From Oscillospiraceae bacterium (GTDB lineage: Bacteria > Bacillota > Clostridia > Oscillospirales > Ruminococcaceae), in contig CABIYQ010000002.1 of the NCBI GenBank assembly GCA_902362965.1, forward strand, positions 165,200 through 229,199: DNA of 64,000 nt, read 5' to 3'. Shown here in pieces: positions 54,034 to 64,000 of the stretch. The notes beneath the pieces were generated by a model that saw only the letters and a program-made list of their open reading frames with translations, was not told the origin of the DNA and made no database searches. Position 1 is the first letter of the stretch, and each line of letters opens with the position of its first letter. Both the position numbers and the translations under genes were made by a program.

Positions 54034-55629
54034 ATGATTACAGTTTCAAACGTCAGTATGCAATTCGGCGGTTCTACGCTTTTTAAAAATGTTGATTTAA
54101 AATTTACCGGAGGAAATTGCTACGGCATTATCGGCGCTAACGGTGCGGGAAAATCAACTTTTCTGAAAATACTATGCGGTGATCTTGAACCTACAACAGG
54201 TGAAGTTTCTATTCAGAAAGGTACTCGTCTTTCTGTACTGAAACAGGATCACTTCGCTTTTGAAGAATTTACAGTACTTGACACCGTAATTATGGGAAAT
54301 GCCCGTCTTTACGAGATAATGAAGCAGAAAGACGCTTTATATGCAAAAGAAGACTTTTCCGAAGAAGACGGCGTTTTAGCATCCGAACTTGAAGCGGAAT
54401 TTGCAGAGCTTAACGGCTGGGAGGCAGAATCTGACGCTTCAAAGCTTATTCAGGGTCTTGGTTTGTCGGAAGAAATTCTGTATTCTCAAATGTCCACGCT
54501 GGACGGTAATGAGAAGGTTAAGGTTTTACTTGCACAGGCACTTTTCGGCAATCCGGATATCATTCTTCTGGACGAGCCTACTAACCATCTGGACATTGAC
54601 GCTGTTAAGTGGCTTGAGGACTTTCTGGCCGAATATTTCGGTACTGTCTTAGTAGTATCCCATGACAGACATTTTCTTAACAATGTTTGTACTCATATTG
54701 TGGACATTGACTATACTAAAATCAAAATGTATGTGGGTAACTACGAATTCTGGTATGAATCCAGTCAACTCATGCAGCGAATGATAAAGCAGCAGAATAA
54801 AAAAGCTGAGGAAAAGATCAAGGAACTTAAAGCATTTATTGAACGATTCTCCGCTAATAAATCCAAATCTAAACAGGCAACCTCAAGAAGAAAAATGCTG
54901 GATAATCTTACAGTTGAAGAAATGCCTGCGTCCAGCAGAAAATATCCGTTTATTGGATTTTCTCCGGAAAGAGAACTTGGAAAAGAAATTCTTTCGGTAA
55001 ATGGAATTTCAAAAACCGTAGACGGCGAAAAATTGCTGAACAACATTAATTTCACTCTAGGTAGAACTGACAAAGTCGCTTTTATAAGTGAAAGCGAACA
55101 GGCAATCACCATGTTGTTTAAAATACTAATGGAAGAAGAACAGCCTGATGAGGGTACTTTTAAATGGGGTGTTTCAACTTCAACGTCATACTTTCCTGTT
55201 GACAATAATAAGTATTTTGACGGCTGTGAAATGTCTATCATTGACTGGATGAGACAGTATTCCACTGATGAGACCGACACTTATCTGCGTGGCTTTTTAG
55301 GTCGTATGCTGTTTTCGGGAGACGATGTATATAAAAAAGTAAATGTTCTTTCCGGAGGCGAAAAGGTTCGCTGTATGTTTTCAAGAATGATGCTTTTCGG
55401 CTCTAACGTACTGGTTCTTGACAGACCTACAAACCACCTTGATCTTGAAAGCATAACGGCTGTAAATAACGGTCTGGTAAGCTTTAAGGGAGTTATTCTT
55501 CTGGCTTCTCACGACCATGAAATTCTTCAGACTGTTGCTAACCGTATTATAGAAATTACTCCCGATGGATGTATAGACCGTCAGGGAACTTATGAGGAAT
55601 TTATTGAATTCAAGAAGAATTTAAAATAA
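54034..55629 (+). CDS. ABC-F family ATPase with one predicted active ATP site
   Basis: 531 residues, two nucleotide-binding domains and no membrane segment: an ABC-F protein of the YkpA/YbiT group, expected to act on the ribosome. NBD1 keeps Walker A GANGAGKST (34-42) and Walker B LLDEPTNHLD, but its signature is STLDGNEK instead of LSGGE. NBD2 has the intact signature LSGGEKVR, but its Walker A region reads ISESEQAITM and its Walker B glutamate is Arg (LDRPTNHLD). In the closed dimer only the site made from NBD1 Walker motifs and NBD2 signature would work. ATG at 54034 is 9 bases after GGAG; ATG at 54019 overlaps that site. Confidence 0.88.
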   Translation: MITVSNVSMQFGGSTLFKNVDLKFTGGNCYGIIGANGAGKSTFLKILCGDLEPTTGEVSIQKGTRLSVLKQDHFAFEEFTVLDTVIMGNARLYEIMKQKDALYAKEDFSEEDGVLASELEAEFAELNGWEAESDASKLIQGLGLSEEILYSQMSTLDGNEKVKVLLAQALFGNPDIILLDEPTNHLDIDAVKWLEDFLAEYFGTVLVVSHDRHFLNNVCTHIVDIDYTKIKMYVGNYEFWYESSQLMQRMIKQQNKKAEEKIKELKAFIERFSANKSKSKQATSRRKMLDNLTVEEMPASSRKYPFIGFSPERELGKEILSVNGISKTVDGEKLLNNINFTLGRTDKVAFISESEQAITMLFKILMEEEQPDEGTFKWGVSTSTSYFPVDNNKYFDGCEMSIIDWMRQYSTDETDTYLRGFLGRMLFSGDDVYKKVNVLSGGEKVRCMFSRMMLFGSNVLVLDRPTNHLDLESITAVNNGLVSFKGVILLASHDHEILQTVANRIIEITPDGCIDRQGTYEEFIEFKKNLK

Positions 55630-55652
55630 TTGTAAGAAAAACTTTCAAAAAT

Positions 55653-55690
55653 AAAACTGACTTCGCTTATTGTACGAAGTCAGTTTTTTT
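55653..55690. terminator. Terminator between the ABC-F gene and gdhA
   Basis: AAAACTGACTTCG / CGAAGTCAGTTTT perfect stem, 9-base loop, T7 on the plus strand; A-rich on the left, so it may also serve gdhA from the other side. Confidence 0.9.
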
Positions 55691-55716
55691 ATTAAATACT
55701 GTGGTTGATCATCAAA

Positions 55717-57069
<1,353 letters not shown>

Positions 57070-57120
57070 TTAAAACCTCCGTATTATTATTAATCGGAAA
57101 ATAACATTCCAACATTAACT

Positions 57121-57149
57121 ATTATACTATTTTTACTTAAATAAAGCAA
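57121..57149 (-). promoter_or_regulatory. Promoter of gdhA
   Basis: On the minus strand: TTGCTT (57149-57144), 17-base spacer, TATAAT (57126-57121). Confidence 0.65.
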
Positions 57150-57188
57150 GGGGTTTGACAATTTTTTATTTATTTTATAGTTTATTAC

Positions 57189-57220
57189 GAAATACCGGAA
57201 TAAATTCATTCCGGTATTTC
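57189..57220 (-). other. Hairpin downstream of the flavin reductase-rubredoxin gene
   Basis: Perfect 13-base stem GAAATACCGGAAT / ATTCCGGTATTTC with a 6-base loop, 37 bases after the stop of the minus-strand gene. No T run on either side, so either a weak terminator or a 3' stability element. Confidence 0.5.
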
Positions 57221-57256
57221 TGCAAAGTTTACTATTGATACTAAAAGAAAATTAAT

Positions 57257-57862
57257 TTACTTAATAGGTTCAAAGTCTGAAGCGGGATGCTTACACCATG
57301 GACAAATAAAATCTTCCGGAAGAGTTTCGCCCTCGTAAATATATCCGCAAACTTTGCATATAAAGCCTTTTTTCTTTTCCTGTGCATCGGATTTAGGCTT
57401 GATATTTTTGTGATAATAGCTGTAAGTGACTGATTCGCTGTCTGATAAAATTTCAGAGTCTGTAACTTCGGCAAGAAATAGAGAATGAGTATCTAAATCA
57501 GAAACAGAAATTACCTTTGCTGAAATAAACGCATTTGTTTCTTTGATAGTATAAATTATTCCGTTTGCCGACCTTTTAAACTCAATACCTTCTAGTTTGT
57601 CCGTATTGCGTCCGCTTTGGAATCCCCAATGCTTATATGTCTGGAATTTTGAATCCTGTGATAATATGGAAACATTAAACTCTCCTGTTTTGGAAATTAA
57701 GTCATGAGTGTAATTGAGTTTGTTTACTGCCGCAATTATTTGATTAGGAGTTTCCGTAACCTGCATTACGGTGTTAACGATACATCCGTTATCTTTTTGA
57801 CTGTCCTTTGTGGTCAGGATATAAAGACCGTAGCTTAAGTTAAACATTGCTTGTTTGTTCAT
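57257..57862 (-). CDS. Flavin reductase-like protein fused to rubredoxin
   Basis: 201 residues. An N-terminal FMN-binding split-barrel domain (NLSYGLYILTTKDSQKDNGC through about residue 150) is joined to a C-terminal rubredoxin with CKVCGYIYEG and CPWCKHP, the four Cys that bind one iron. Such fusions (as in high-molecular-weight rubredoxin) act in oxygen or NO detoxification with flavodiiron proteins, or as general electron carriers; no flavodiiron gene is nearby. ATG at 57862 follows AAGGAG; the frame runs 42 codons further upstream without support. Confidence 0.9.
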   Translation of the reverse strand: MNKQAMFNLSYGLYILTTKDSQKDNGCIVNTVMQVTETPNQIIAAVNKLNYTHDLISKTGEFNVSILSQDSKFQTYKHWGFQSGRNTDKLEGIEFKRSANGIIYTIKETNAFISAKVISVSDLDTHSLFLAEVTDSEILSDSESVTYSYYHKNIKPKSDAQEKKKGFICKVCGYIYEGETLPEDFICPWCKHPASDFEPIK

Positions 57863-57896
57863 AACGTTCTCCTTTTGTTTTTTGAATATATAATTT

Positions 57897-57925
57897 ATTG
57901 TAATAATATAAAAAATATTTGTCAA
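57897..57925 (-). promoter_or_regulatory. Promoter of the flavin reductase-rubredoxin gene
   Basis: On the minus strand: TTGACA (57925-57920), 17-base spacer, TACAAT (57902-57897). Confidence 0.75.
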
Positions 57926-57997
57926 GTTGATTTTAAGAATTTTTATTGTGATTTTAATAGTATCTGCATAATTTGATAAAGTACTCATAATTTCCGG

Positions 57998-58026
57998 TTG
58001 ACAAATTTAAAAAAATATTATACAAT
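57998..58026 (+). promoter_or_regulatory. Promoter of rnpB
   Basis: TTGACA (57998-58003), 17-base spacer, TACAAT (58021-58026), placing the start at about 58033. Confidence 0.85.
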
Positions 58027-58033
58027 TAAAATG

Positions 58034-58374
58034 AGCAGACTATACGGCAGCGGAAACGATATAGTTTACGAGGAAAGTCCGGGCATCACAGAGCAGGATA
58101 ACTGATAACGTCAGCCGGAGGCGACTCCAGGGCCAGTGCAGCAGAAATATACCGCCCGTTTTTTACGGGTAAGGGTGGAAAGGCGAGGTAAGAGCTCACC
58201 GGAATACAGGAGACTGTATTGCCGTGTAAACCCTATCCGATGCAACGCCTATTGGTACTTTTACGCCGACATTTGCTCGATGGGCATAAAAGTAATGGCG
58301 GCTTGAGCTTACGGGCGACCGTAAGCCTAGATAAATTGCCGTACACGACAGAACCCGGCTTATCGGTCTGGTCA
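58034..58374 (+). ncRNA. rnpB: RNase P RNA (class A)
   Basis: About 340 bases with the universally conserved elements in order: GAGGAAAGTCCGGGC (CR-I), CCAGTGCAGCAGAAA-like segment, GGTAAGAGCTCACC, and near the 3' end AGATAAATTGCCG and ACAGAACCCGGCTTAT (CR-V). The ends CAGAC and GTCTG pair as helix P1. The RNA is the catalytic subunit of RNase P that trims tRNA 5' ends. The layout fits the ancestral A type, with the CR-II/III-like bases in the middle, rather than the Bacillus B type; that type call is less certain. Strong promoter upstream and terminator downstream. Confidence 0.95.
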
Positions 58375-58375
58375 T

Positions 58376-58410
58376 AAAAAGCCTGAGAAATTATTTCTCA
58401 GGCTTTTATT
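58376..58410 (+). terminator. Terminator of rnpB
   Basis: AAAAGCCTGAGAAA / TTTCTCAGGCTTTT perfect stem with a 3-base loop. Confidence 0.9.
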
Positions 58411-58441
58411 TATGGGAATTCAATTATTAAATATGAAAACA

Positions 58442-58472
58442 AAAAGGCTTTACCGTTATGGCAAAGCCTTTT
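58442..58472 (-). terminator. Terminator of gap
   Basis: AAAAGGCTTT / AAAGCCTTTT stem; on the minus strand it ends in TTTTT, 18 bases after the gap stop. Confidence 0.75.
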
Positions 58473-58489
58473 CTAAAACAAGTTATTTA

Positions 58490-59527
58490 TTAGCCTAATT
58501 CAGCAAAATACTTGATTGTTCTTACCATCTGGCTTGTGTATGAGTTTTCGTTGTCATACCATGAAACAACCTGAACTTCATACAGATCGTCAGCAATCTT
58601 AGAAACCATTGTCTGAGTAGCGTCAAACAGTGAGCCGTACTTCATACCGATAACGTCAGAAGAAACGATAGCGTCTTCATTGTAACCGAATGATTCAGAA
58701 GCGGCAGCCTTCATAGCAGCATTGATGCCGTCAACTGTAACGTCCTTGCCCTTAACAACAGCTGTAAGGATTGTTGTAGAACCTGTTGGAACTGGAACTC
58801 TCTGTGCAGAACCGATGAGCTTGCCGTTGAGTTCAGGAATAACAAGACCGATAGCCTTAGCAGCGCCTGTTGAGTTAGGAACGATGTTAGCAGCGCCTGC
58901 TCTTGCTCTTCTCAGGTCGCCCTTTCTGTGAGGACCGTCAAGAATCATCTGATCGCCTGTGTAAGCGTGGATAGTTGACATGATACCGCTCTGGATTTCT
59001 GCATACTTGTTAAGTGTGTCAGCCATAGGAGCGAGGCAGTTAGTTGTGCATGAAGCAGCTGAAATGATCTTATCGTCAGCTGTCAGAGTTTTTTCATTAA
59101 CGCTGAATACAACTGTCTTGAGGTCATTGCCTGCCGGAGCAGAAATAACAACCTTCTTAGCGCCTGCATCGATGTGAGCCTGTGACTTGTCCTTTGAGCA
59201 GTAGAAACCTGTACACTCTAAAACTACGTCAACGCCGATTTCACCCCATGGGAGTTCAGCGGCATTAGCCTTAGCATAAATTTTAAGTGTCTTACCGTCA
59301 ACTGTAATTGTACCAGCTTCGTCATCAGCTGTTACAGTGTGAAGGTTTTCACCGATTCTTCCGCAGTATCCGCCCTGAGCTGTATCATACTTGAGCAGCT
59401 GAGCGAGCATTGAAGGCTTAGTAAGATCGTTGATAGCAACTACCTCGTAACCTTCAGCACCAAACATCTGTCTGAATGCAAGACGGCCGATACGGCCGAA
59501 ACCATTAATAGCAACTTTTACTGACAT
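58490..59527 (-). CDS. gap: Glyceraldehyde-3-phosphate dehydrogenase, type I
   Basis: 345 residues. NAD-binding [11 protein letters not shown] at the N-terminus, catalytic Cys in [12 protein letters not shown], and [15 protein letters not shown] at the C-terminus are canonical. It catalyses the oxidative step of glycolysis, making 1,3-bisphosphoglycerate and NADH. Codon choice looks like that of a highly expressed gene. ATG at 59527 with AGGAGG. Own promoter and terminator; not linked to pgk here. Confidence 0.98.
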   Translation of the reverse strand: MSVKVAINGFGRIGRLAFRQMFGAEGYEVVAINDLTKPSMLAQLLKYDTAQGGYCGRIGENLHTVTADDEAGTITVDGKTLKIYAKANAAELPWGEIGVDVVLECTGFYCSKDKSQAHIDAGAKKVVISAPAGNDLKTVVFSVNEKTLTADDKIISAASCTTNCLAPMADTLNKYAEIQSGIMSTIHAYTGDQMILDGPHRKGDLRRARAGAANIVPNSTGAAKAIGLVIPELNGKLIGSAQRVPVPTGSTTILTAVVKGKDVTVDGINAAMKAAASESFGYNEDAIVSSDVIGMKYGSLFDATQTMVSKIADDLYEVQVVSWYDNENSYTSQMVRTIKYFAELG

Positions 59528-59973
59528 TGGAAAATACCTCCTAAATATTTATATATATTATTGTACACTAAATTTGAATTTATTTCAAGTCCTTTGACAA
59601 AAAAATAACTAATTTATTTTTGATAGTATAATAAACATTAATATAAGGGACTATTATTAGTAAAAATAAACAAAATTCAGTGATTTATGAAATTTTAATT
59701 TTTTATTATTATGTTCGTTTTTTGTTATAATATGTGTATAGATTTACTTTATATAACAATATATAAAATTAACAAATTTTTCAAAATAAATTATTGAAAT
59801 TAAATTTATTATAAAAATTAAAATGTAATAACTAACAAAATTCGTCATATATATACATAATTCCTGTGTTTTTTTCACAATTTAATAAATTTTATTTTTA
59901 TTTGTACTTAATTTATTCATAAATTTGTTGTATAATATAAATTAGTGTAGTTTCAGAACGAAAGGAGAAATAA
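59528..59973. other. 446-base A/T-rich intergenic region
   Basis: Contains the gap promoter on its left end. Towards the right, TTAATT (59908-59913), 17 bases, TATAAT (59931-59936) is a weak candidate promoter for the plus-strand gene at 59974. Between them the sequence is almost pure A/T with no ribosome binding site, no GC-containing stem and no recognisable RNA. Confidence 0.6.
59560..59588 (-). promoter_or_regulatory. Promoter of gap
   Basis: On the minus strand: TTGAAA (59588-59583), 17-base spacer, TACAAT (59565-59560). Confidence 0.75.
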
Positions 59974-61041
59974 ATGCAGAATAATATAATTGAGAATTTA
60001 AAGGATTTATTTAAATATTCGTCAGAAAATGTTGTTATAACTGATTATGATTTTAATATACTCTGGAGTAATAAATCCGAGGATTATTTTCTGTTCGGCG
60101 GGAAAAGCTGCCGTGAACTTTTTCAGAATGAGCAGCTTCCGCTCAAAAGCGGCGAATATAATGTAAAACAAAATGGTTTGACTTTTGCATGCAGAATTAT
60201 AAATTATCCGGATTGTGAAAACGGTATTTATGTAATTCAGACTGATGAGGAAGACATTATGTTTTCGTTTATCAAGTGTCACGGAATACAGGAATTTTTC
60301 ATAAATCAGGCAGGAGCAGTAAGACAGGCTATAACCGGTATTACTCTTTCAAGCAGTTCGCTGCATAAAGCTCTGGAGGAAGCGGATTTATATTCTGATC
60401 AGAAGTATCTTGATATTATTATGGGAAATTGTTACAAGCTTTTAAAAACTGTAGCAAATACAACAGAGCTGATACGATATACTGACGGAAGTATTATTAT
60501 AAAGAAAATAGACGTTTCAACTGTACTTAAAGAATTTACAAAAAAGTGCAGTGAAATACTTGAAAGAAATATTGAAATCAGAACAGAAGTGCAGGAGGAT
60601 CTATATATAAAGGCTGATATGGAACGATTTGTATCTTGCCTTCTTTCATTGGCAGTACTTGTTAACGGAAAAAATCCTGAAAATAATATAATACTTTTTA
60701 ATGCGGAAAAGATCGGAAGATTTGTATCTATTACCGTAAAAGCTGACAGAAGCGGATTCGACGGAAGTTCAAGAGTATTTACAAGAACTTCGGAATTATA
60801 TGAGGAAGATGCGGTTGATTCAGATTTGTTTGTTGTGAGCCGTTTTTGCCGGACTTTTAACGGTACTCTTTTTGTTTCCGGATCCTCTGATGATTTAAGA
60901 TGCTTTAGTCTTAAATTTCCTTATTGCGATGATGTTGAACCAATTGCAGAACTCAGTTCAACAGTAAGACCGTATCCGGAGGATAAATTTACCAATTATC
61001 ACATTAAGCTTTCGGAAATAGCTGATGTGTTTTATTATTAG
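59974..61041 (+). CDS. PAS domain protein with degenerate histidine kinase region (probable pseudokinase)
   Basis: 355 residues, no membrane segment. A PAS-like domain at residues 8-100 (NVVITDYDFNILWSNK) is followed by two helices like a HisKA dimerisation domain, but where the H box would read SHELRTPL the sequence is GAVRQAITGI, without His. The following ATPase-like region keeps the position of an N box (ERFVSCLLSLAVLVNGKN) but without the Asn, and no G boxes are seen. The protein is therefore likely a signalling partner rather than a kinase. ATG at 59974 with AAAGGAG. Monocistronic; no response regulator is adjacent. Confidence 0.6.
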   Translation: MQNNIIENLKDLFKYSSENVVITDYDFNILWSNKSEDYFLFGGKSCRELFQNEQLPLKSGEYNVKQNGLTFACRIINYPDCENGIYVIQTDEEDIMFSFIKCHGIQEFFINQAGAVRQAITGITLSSSSLHKALEEADLYSDQKYLDIIMGNCYKLLKTVANTTELIRYTDGSIIIKKIDVSTVLKEFTKKCSEILERNIEIRTEVQEDLYIKADMERFVSCLLSLAVLVNGKNPENNIILFNAEKIGRFVSITVKADRSGFDGSSRVFTRTSELYEEDAVDSDLFVVSRFCRTFNGTLFVSGSSDDLRCFSLKFPYCDDVEPIAELSSTVRPYPEDKFTNYHIKLSEIADVFYY

Positions 61042-61057
61042 TATATTATTAATTAAT

Positions 61058-61090
61058 AAAAAAGACGAAGAATTTAATCTCCGTCTTTTT
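61058..61090. terminator. Terminator shared by the pseudokinase and XRE genes
   Basis: AAAAAAGACG / CGTCTTTTT stem between convergent genes, overlapping the last codons of the minus-strand XRE gene. Confidence 0.7.
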
Positions 61091-61298
61091 CTTCATCTTT
61101 AGAAAATTCAAATAATTCTTCAATTGATACTTCAAATACTTTTGCAATATCAATGGCAAGCTTCAGGGACGGGTTGTATTGTCCCTTTTCCAGCCTTATA
61201 ATTGTTTCACGCCTTACTCCGACACGTTCTGCAAGTTCGCCTTGTTTCATGCCGTATTTTGCGCGATATTCTTTAATTTTTGTTTTAAGTTCTGGCAT
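61074..61298 (-). CDS. XRE/Cro-family helix-turn-helix regulator
   Basis: 74 residues, nearly all one HTH domain: [20 protein letters not shown], then [22 protein letters not shown], ending in an acidic tail. This short type is often paired with a small membrane protein, as here: its ATG directly follows the stop codon of the upstream membrane protein gene. Likely an autoregulator that binds the GTGAT-type inverted repeats at the operon promoter (inference). Confidence 0.9.
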   Translation of the reverse strand: MPELKTKIKEYRAKYGMKQGELAERVGVRRETIIRLEKGQYNPSLKLAIDIAKVFEVSIEELFEFSKDEEKDGD

Positions 61299-61733
61299 TT
61301 ATTCGTCCTCGCATTCATCGTCAGATCCAATGCTTTTTCTGTCAAGAATAAGTAGAATTGTGTTTGAAATGATATATACTGCTGAAACTGCTATGTAACA
61401 TGTACTAAAATTAAATGGAATTTTAATTTCAAGATCTAAGAATGAATCAGTTATCATTCCTCCGATTAAAAGCAATGCTAATAGTATTTTTATAGTAGAG
61501 GAGTATGCTTTGTTTTCATTGACAATATAAAGTTCATCCTTTTTTTCACGTTTTTTGCTGGATTCAAGAAAAATAGTATAAAATAAAAATGCTAACAATA
61601 TAATTAACATAACAAATTGTATTGGCTCAGGAATACCTTGAAGTATAAGTAAACATGTAATTAATGCAAAGCTATAGCCTATAATATTTGTAAGGGCTAT
61701 TCTGTTCAGGGAAATTATTTTTTGTTTTTTCAT
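61299..61733 (-). CDS. Small four-helix membrane protein in operon with XRE regulator
   Basis: 144 residues with four membrane segments in two hairpins (about 9-30, 37-53, 77-95, 107-128), separated by a charged loop (ESSKKREKKDELYI). The layout is like the DUF2178/DUF3796-type proteins that accompany short XRE regulators. Function unknown. ATG at 61733 was chosen for its AGGAGG; the frame continues 20 codons upstream through the operator region without a ribosome binding site. Confidence 0.75.
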   Translation of the reverse strand: MKKQKIISLNRIALTNIIGYSFALITCLLILQGIPEPIQFVMLIILLAFLFYTIFLESSKKREKKDELYIVNENKAYSSTIKILLALLLIGGMITDSFLDLEIKIPFNFSTCYIAVSAVYIISNTILLILDRKSIGSDDECEDE

Positions 61734-61765
61734 ATGTATATCCTCCTGTGTTTTATGTGACTTAT

Positions 61766-61784
61766 TTATCACTCTATGTGATAA
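61766..61784. promoter_or_regulatory. Operator 1 of the XRE operon
   Basis: Perfect inverted repeat TTATCAC-N5-GTGATAA, just downstream of the -10 box of the minus-strand promoter. Confidence 0.65.
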
Positions 61785-61812
61785 TAATATCACTTTTTGC
61801 CGCTTATGTCAA
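61784..61812 (-). promoter_or_regulatory. Promoter of the membrane protein-XRE operon
   Basis: On the minus strand: TTGACA (61812-61807), 17-base spacer that contains AAAAGTGAT, TATTAT (61789-61784). It is flanked on both sides by related inverted repeats. Confidence 0.8.
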
Positions 61813-61817
61813 TAACA

Positions 61818-61839
61818 AAAGTGATGAATTTATCACTTT
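61818..61839. promoter_or_regulatory. Operator 2 of the XRE operon
   Basis: Perfect inverted repeat AAAGTGAT-N6-ATCACTTT, directly upstream of the -35 box. It shares the GTGAT half-site with operator 1 and with the spacer of the promoter. Confidence 0.65.
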
Positions 61840-61891
61840 CGTAAGATTGTACAAAATTTTATATAAAATATATATTTTTTACATAAATTTA

Positions 61892-61922
61892 TAAAAAAAC
61901 TTCCACATTTAATGTGGAAGTC
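61892..61922 (-). terminator. Terminator downstream of pyrG and the small membrane protein gene
   Basis: ACTTCCACATT / AATGTGGAAGT stem; on the minus strand it is followed by TTTTTTT. Lies 6 bases beyond the small membrane protein stop. Confidence 0.85.
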
Positions 61923-61927
61923 TCAAA

Positions 61928-63899
<1,972 letters not shown>

Positions 63900-63939
63900 T
63901 TAATCCGAAAACTACTGAAGATAAAATCATATCATTTCT

Positions 63940-63968
63940 ATTTTACTATTAAATTTGACAAATTGCAA
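63940..63968 (-). promoter_or_regulatory. Promoter of pyrG
   Basis: On the minus strand: TTGCAA (63968-63963), 17-base spacer, TAAAAT (63945-63940). About 75 bases of leader follow, with repeated ATTAATC/GATTAAT segments near 63877-63906. Confidence 0.55.
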
Positions 63969-64000
63969 TAGTATAAATTAAAATAAAATAAATTACACAT

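Noticed and set aside
59590..59960. Small RNA gene in the A/T-rich region upstream of the pseudokinase gene
   Set aside because: No GC-containing stem, no terminator and no convincing promoter pair; nothing beyond base composition.

Overview
The window is about 64 kb of low-GC, densely coding chromosomal DNA from an anaerobic, spore-forming Firmicute of the Clostridia, most likely Ruminococcus or a close relative in Oscillospiraceae/Ruminococcaceae. The evidence is the spoIIA-sigF sporulation operon, a CIRCE-controlled groESL, GGAGG-type ribosome binding sites with frequent TTG/GTG starts, a fused IspH-ribosomal protein S1 gene, NADP-type glutamate dehydrogenase, rubredoxin, and two [FeFe]-hydrogenase-type proteins. 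I see no prophage, insertion sequence, CRISPR array, tRNA or 16S/23S rRNA gene; it reads as core chromosome. The one classical RNA gene is rnpB (RNase P RNA).

Layout. 1-1.3 kb: end of spoIIAA, then spoIIAB and sigF. 1.3-3.6 kb: a TPR protein and a lipoprotein, divergent. 3.7-5.7 kb: groEL-groES on the minus strand under a perfect CIRCE. 6-9.5 kb: response regulator, histidine kinase and HtrA-like protease, overlapping. 9.6-11.2 kb: trmN6-rsmI. 11.4-23.3 kb: a 12-kb co-directional run (tepA, a short ylzJ-like gene, uppP, ftsK/spoIIIE, a YgiQ radical SAM protein, a metallo-beta-lactamase hydrolase with a DUF3006 partner, an HI0933-type flavoprotein, cmk, plsC, ispH-rpsA). 23.3-28 kb: SGNH lipoprotein, ECF sigma factor with putative anti-sigma protein, DUF1540 protein, a large anchored protein of unknown function. 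28.1-32.7 kb: a redox/hydrogen module (thioredoxin-like [2Fe-2S] protein, hydrogenase-PAS sensor, SpoIIE-type phosphatase, group-B-like [FeFe] hydrogenase) behind a strong promoter with a perfect Rex-type operator. 32.8-38.4 kb: U32-like protein, two bacterial-PH membrane proteins, an alanine:sodium symporter, and a degenerate phosphohexomutase. 38.4-48.9 kb: an information-processing run with RNase J behind a long structured leader, gdpP, rplI, dnaB, tilS, hpt, ftsH and a DUF3267 protein. 49-57.9 kb: Sfp-type transferase and an SCP2 protein with a histone-H1-like tail, a GT-C-like membrane protein, an NSS transporter, an ABC-F ATPase, gdhA, a flavin reductase-rubredoxin fusion. 58-64 kb: rnpB, gap, a degenerate PAS-histidine kinase, an XRE regulator with its membrane partner, a small membrane protein, pyrG.

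How the genes work together. Most of the window is housekeeping in familiar Firmicute neighbourhoods. The least ordinary parts are: the hydrogenase-sensor-phosphatase operon, which looks like a redox/H2 signal-transduction unit controlled by NADH/NAD+ through Rex; three apparent pseudoenzymes (phosphohexomutase-like, kinase-like, and an ABC-F protein built to keep one ATP site); a structured leader on the RNase J mRNA; and an internal ribosome binding site positioned to make free S1 protein from the ispH-rpsA fusion gene.

Most promoters listed are sigma-A type with 16-18 bp spacing, read by eye. Assignments of families are by motif recognition without database searches.
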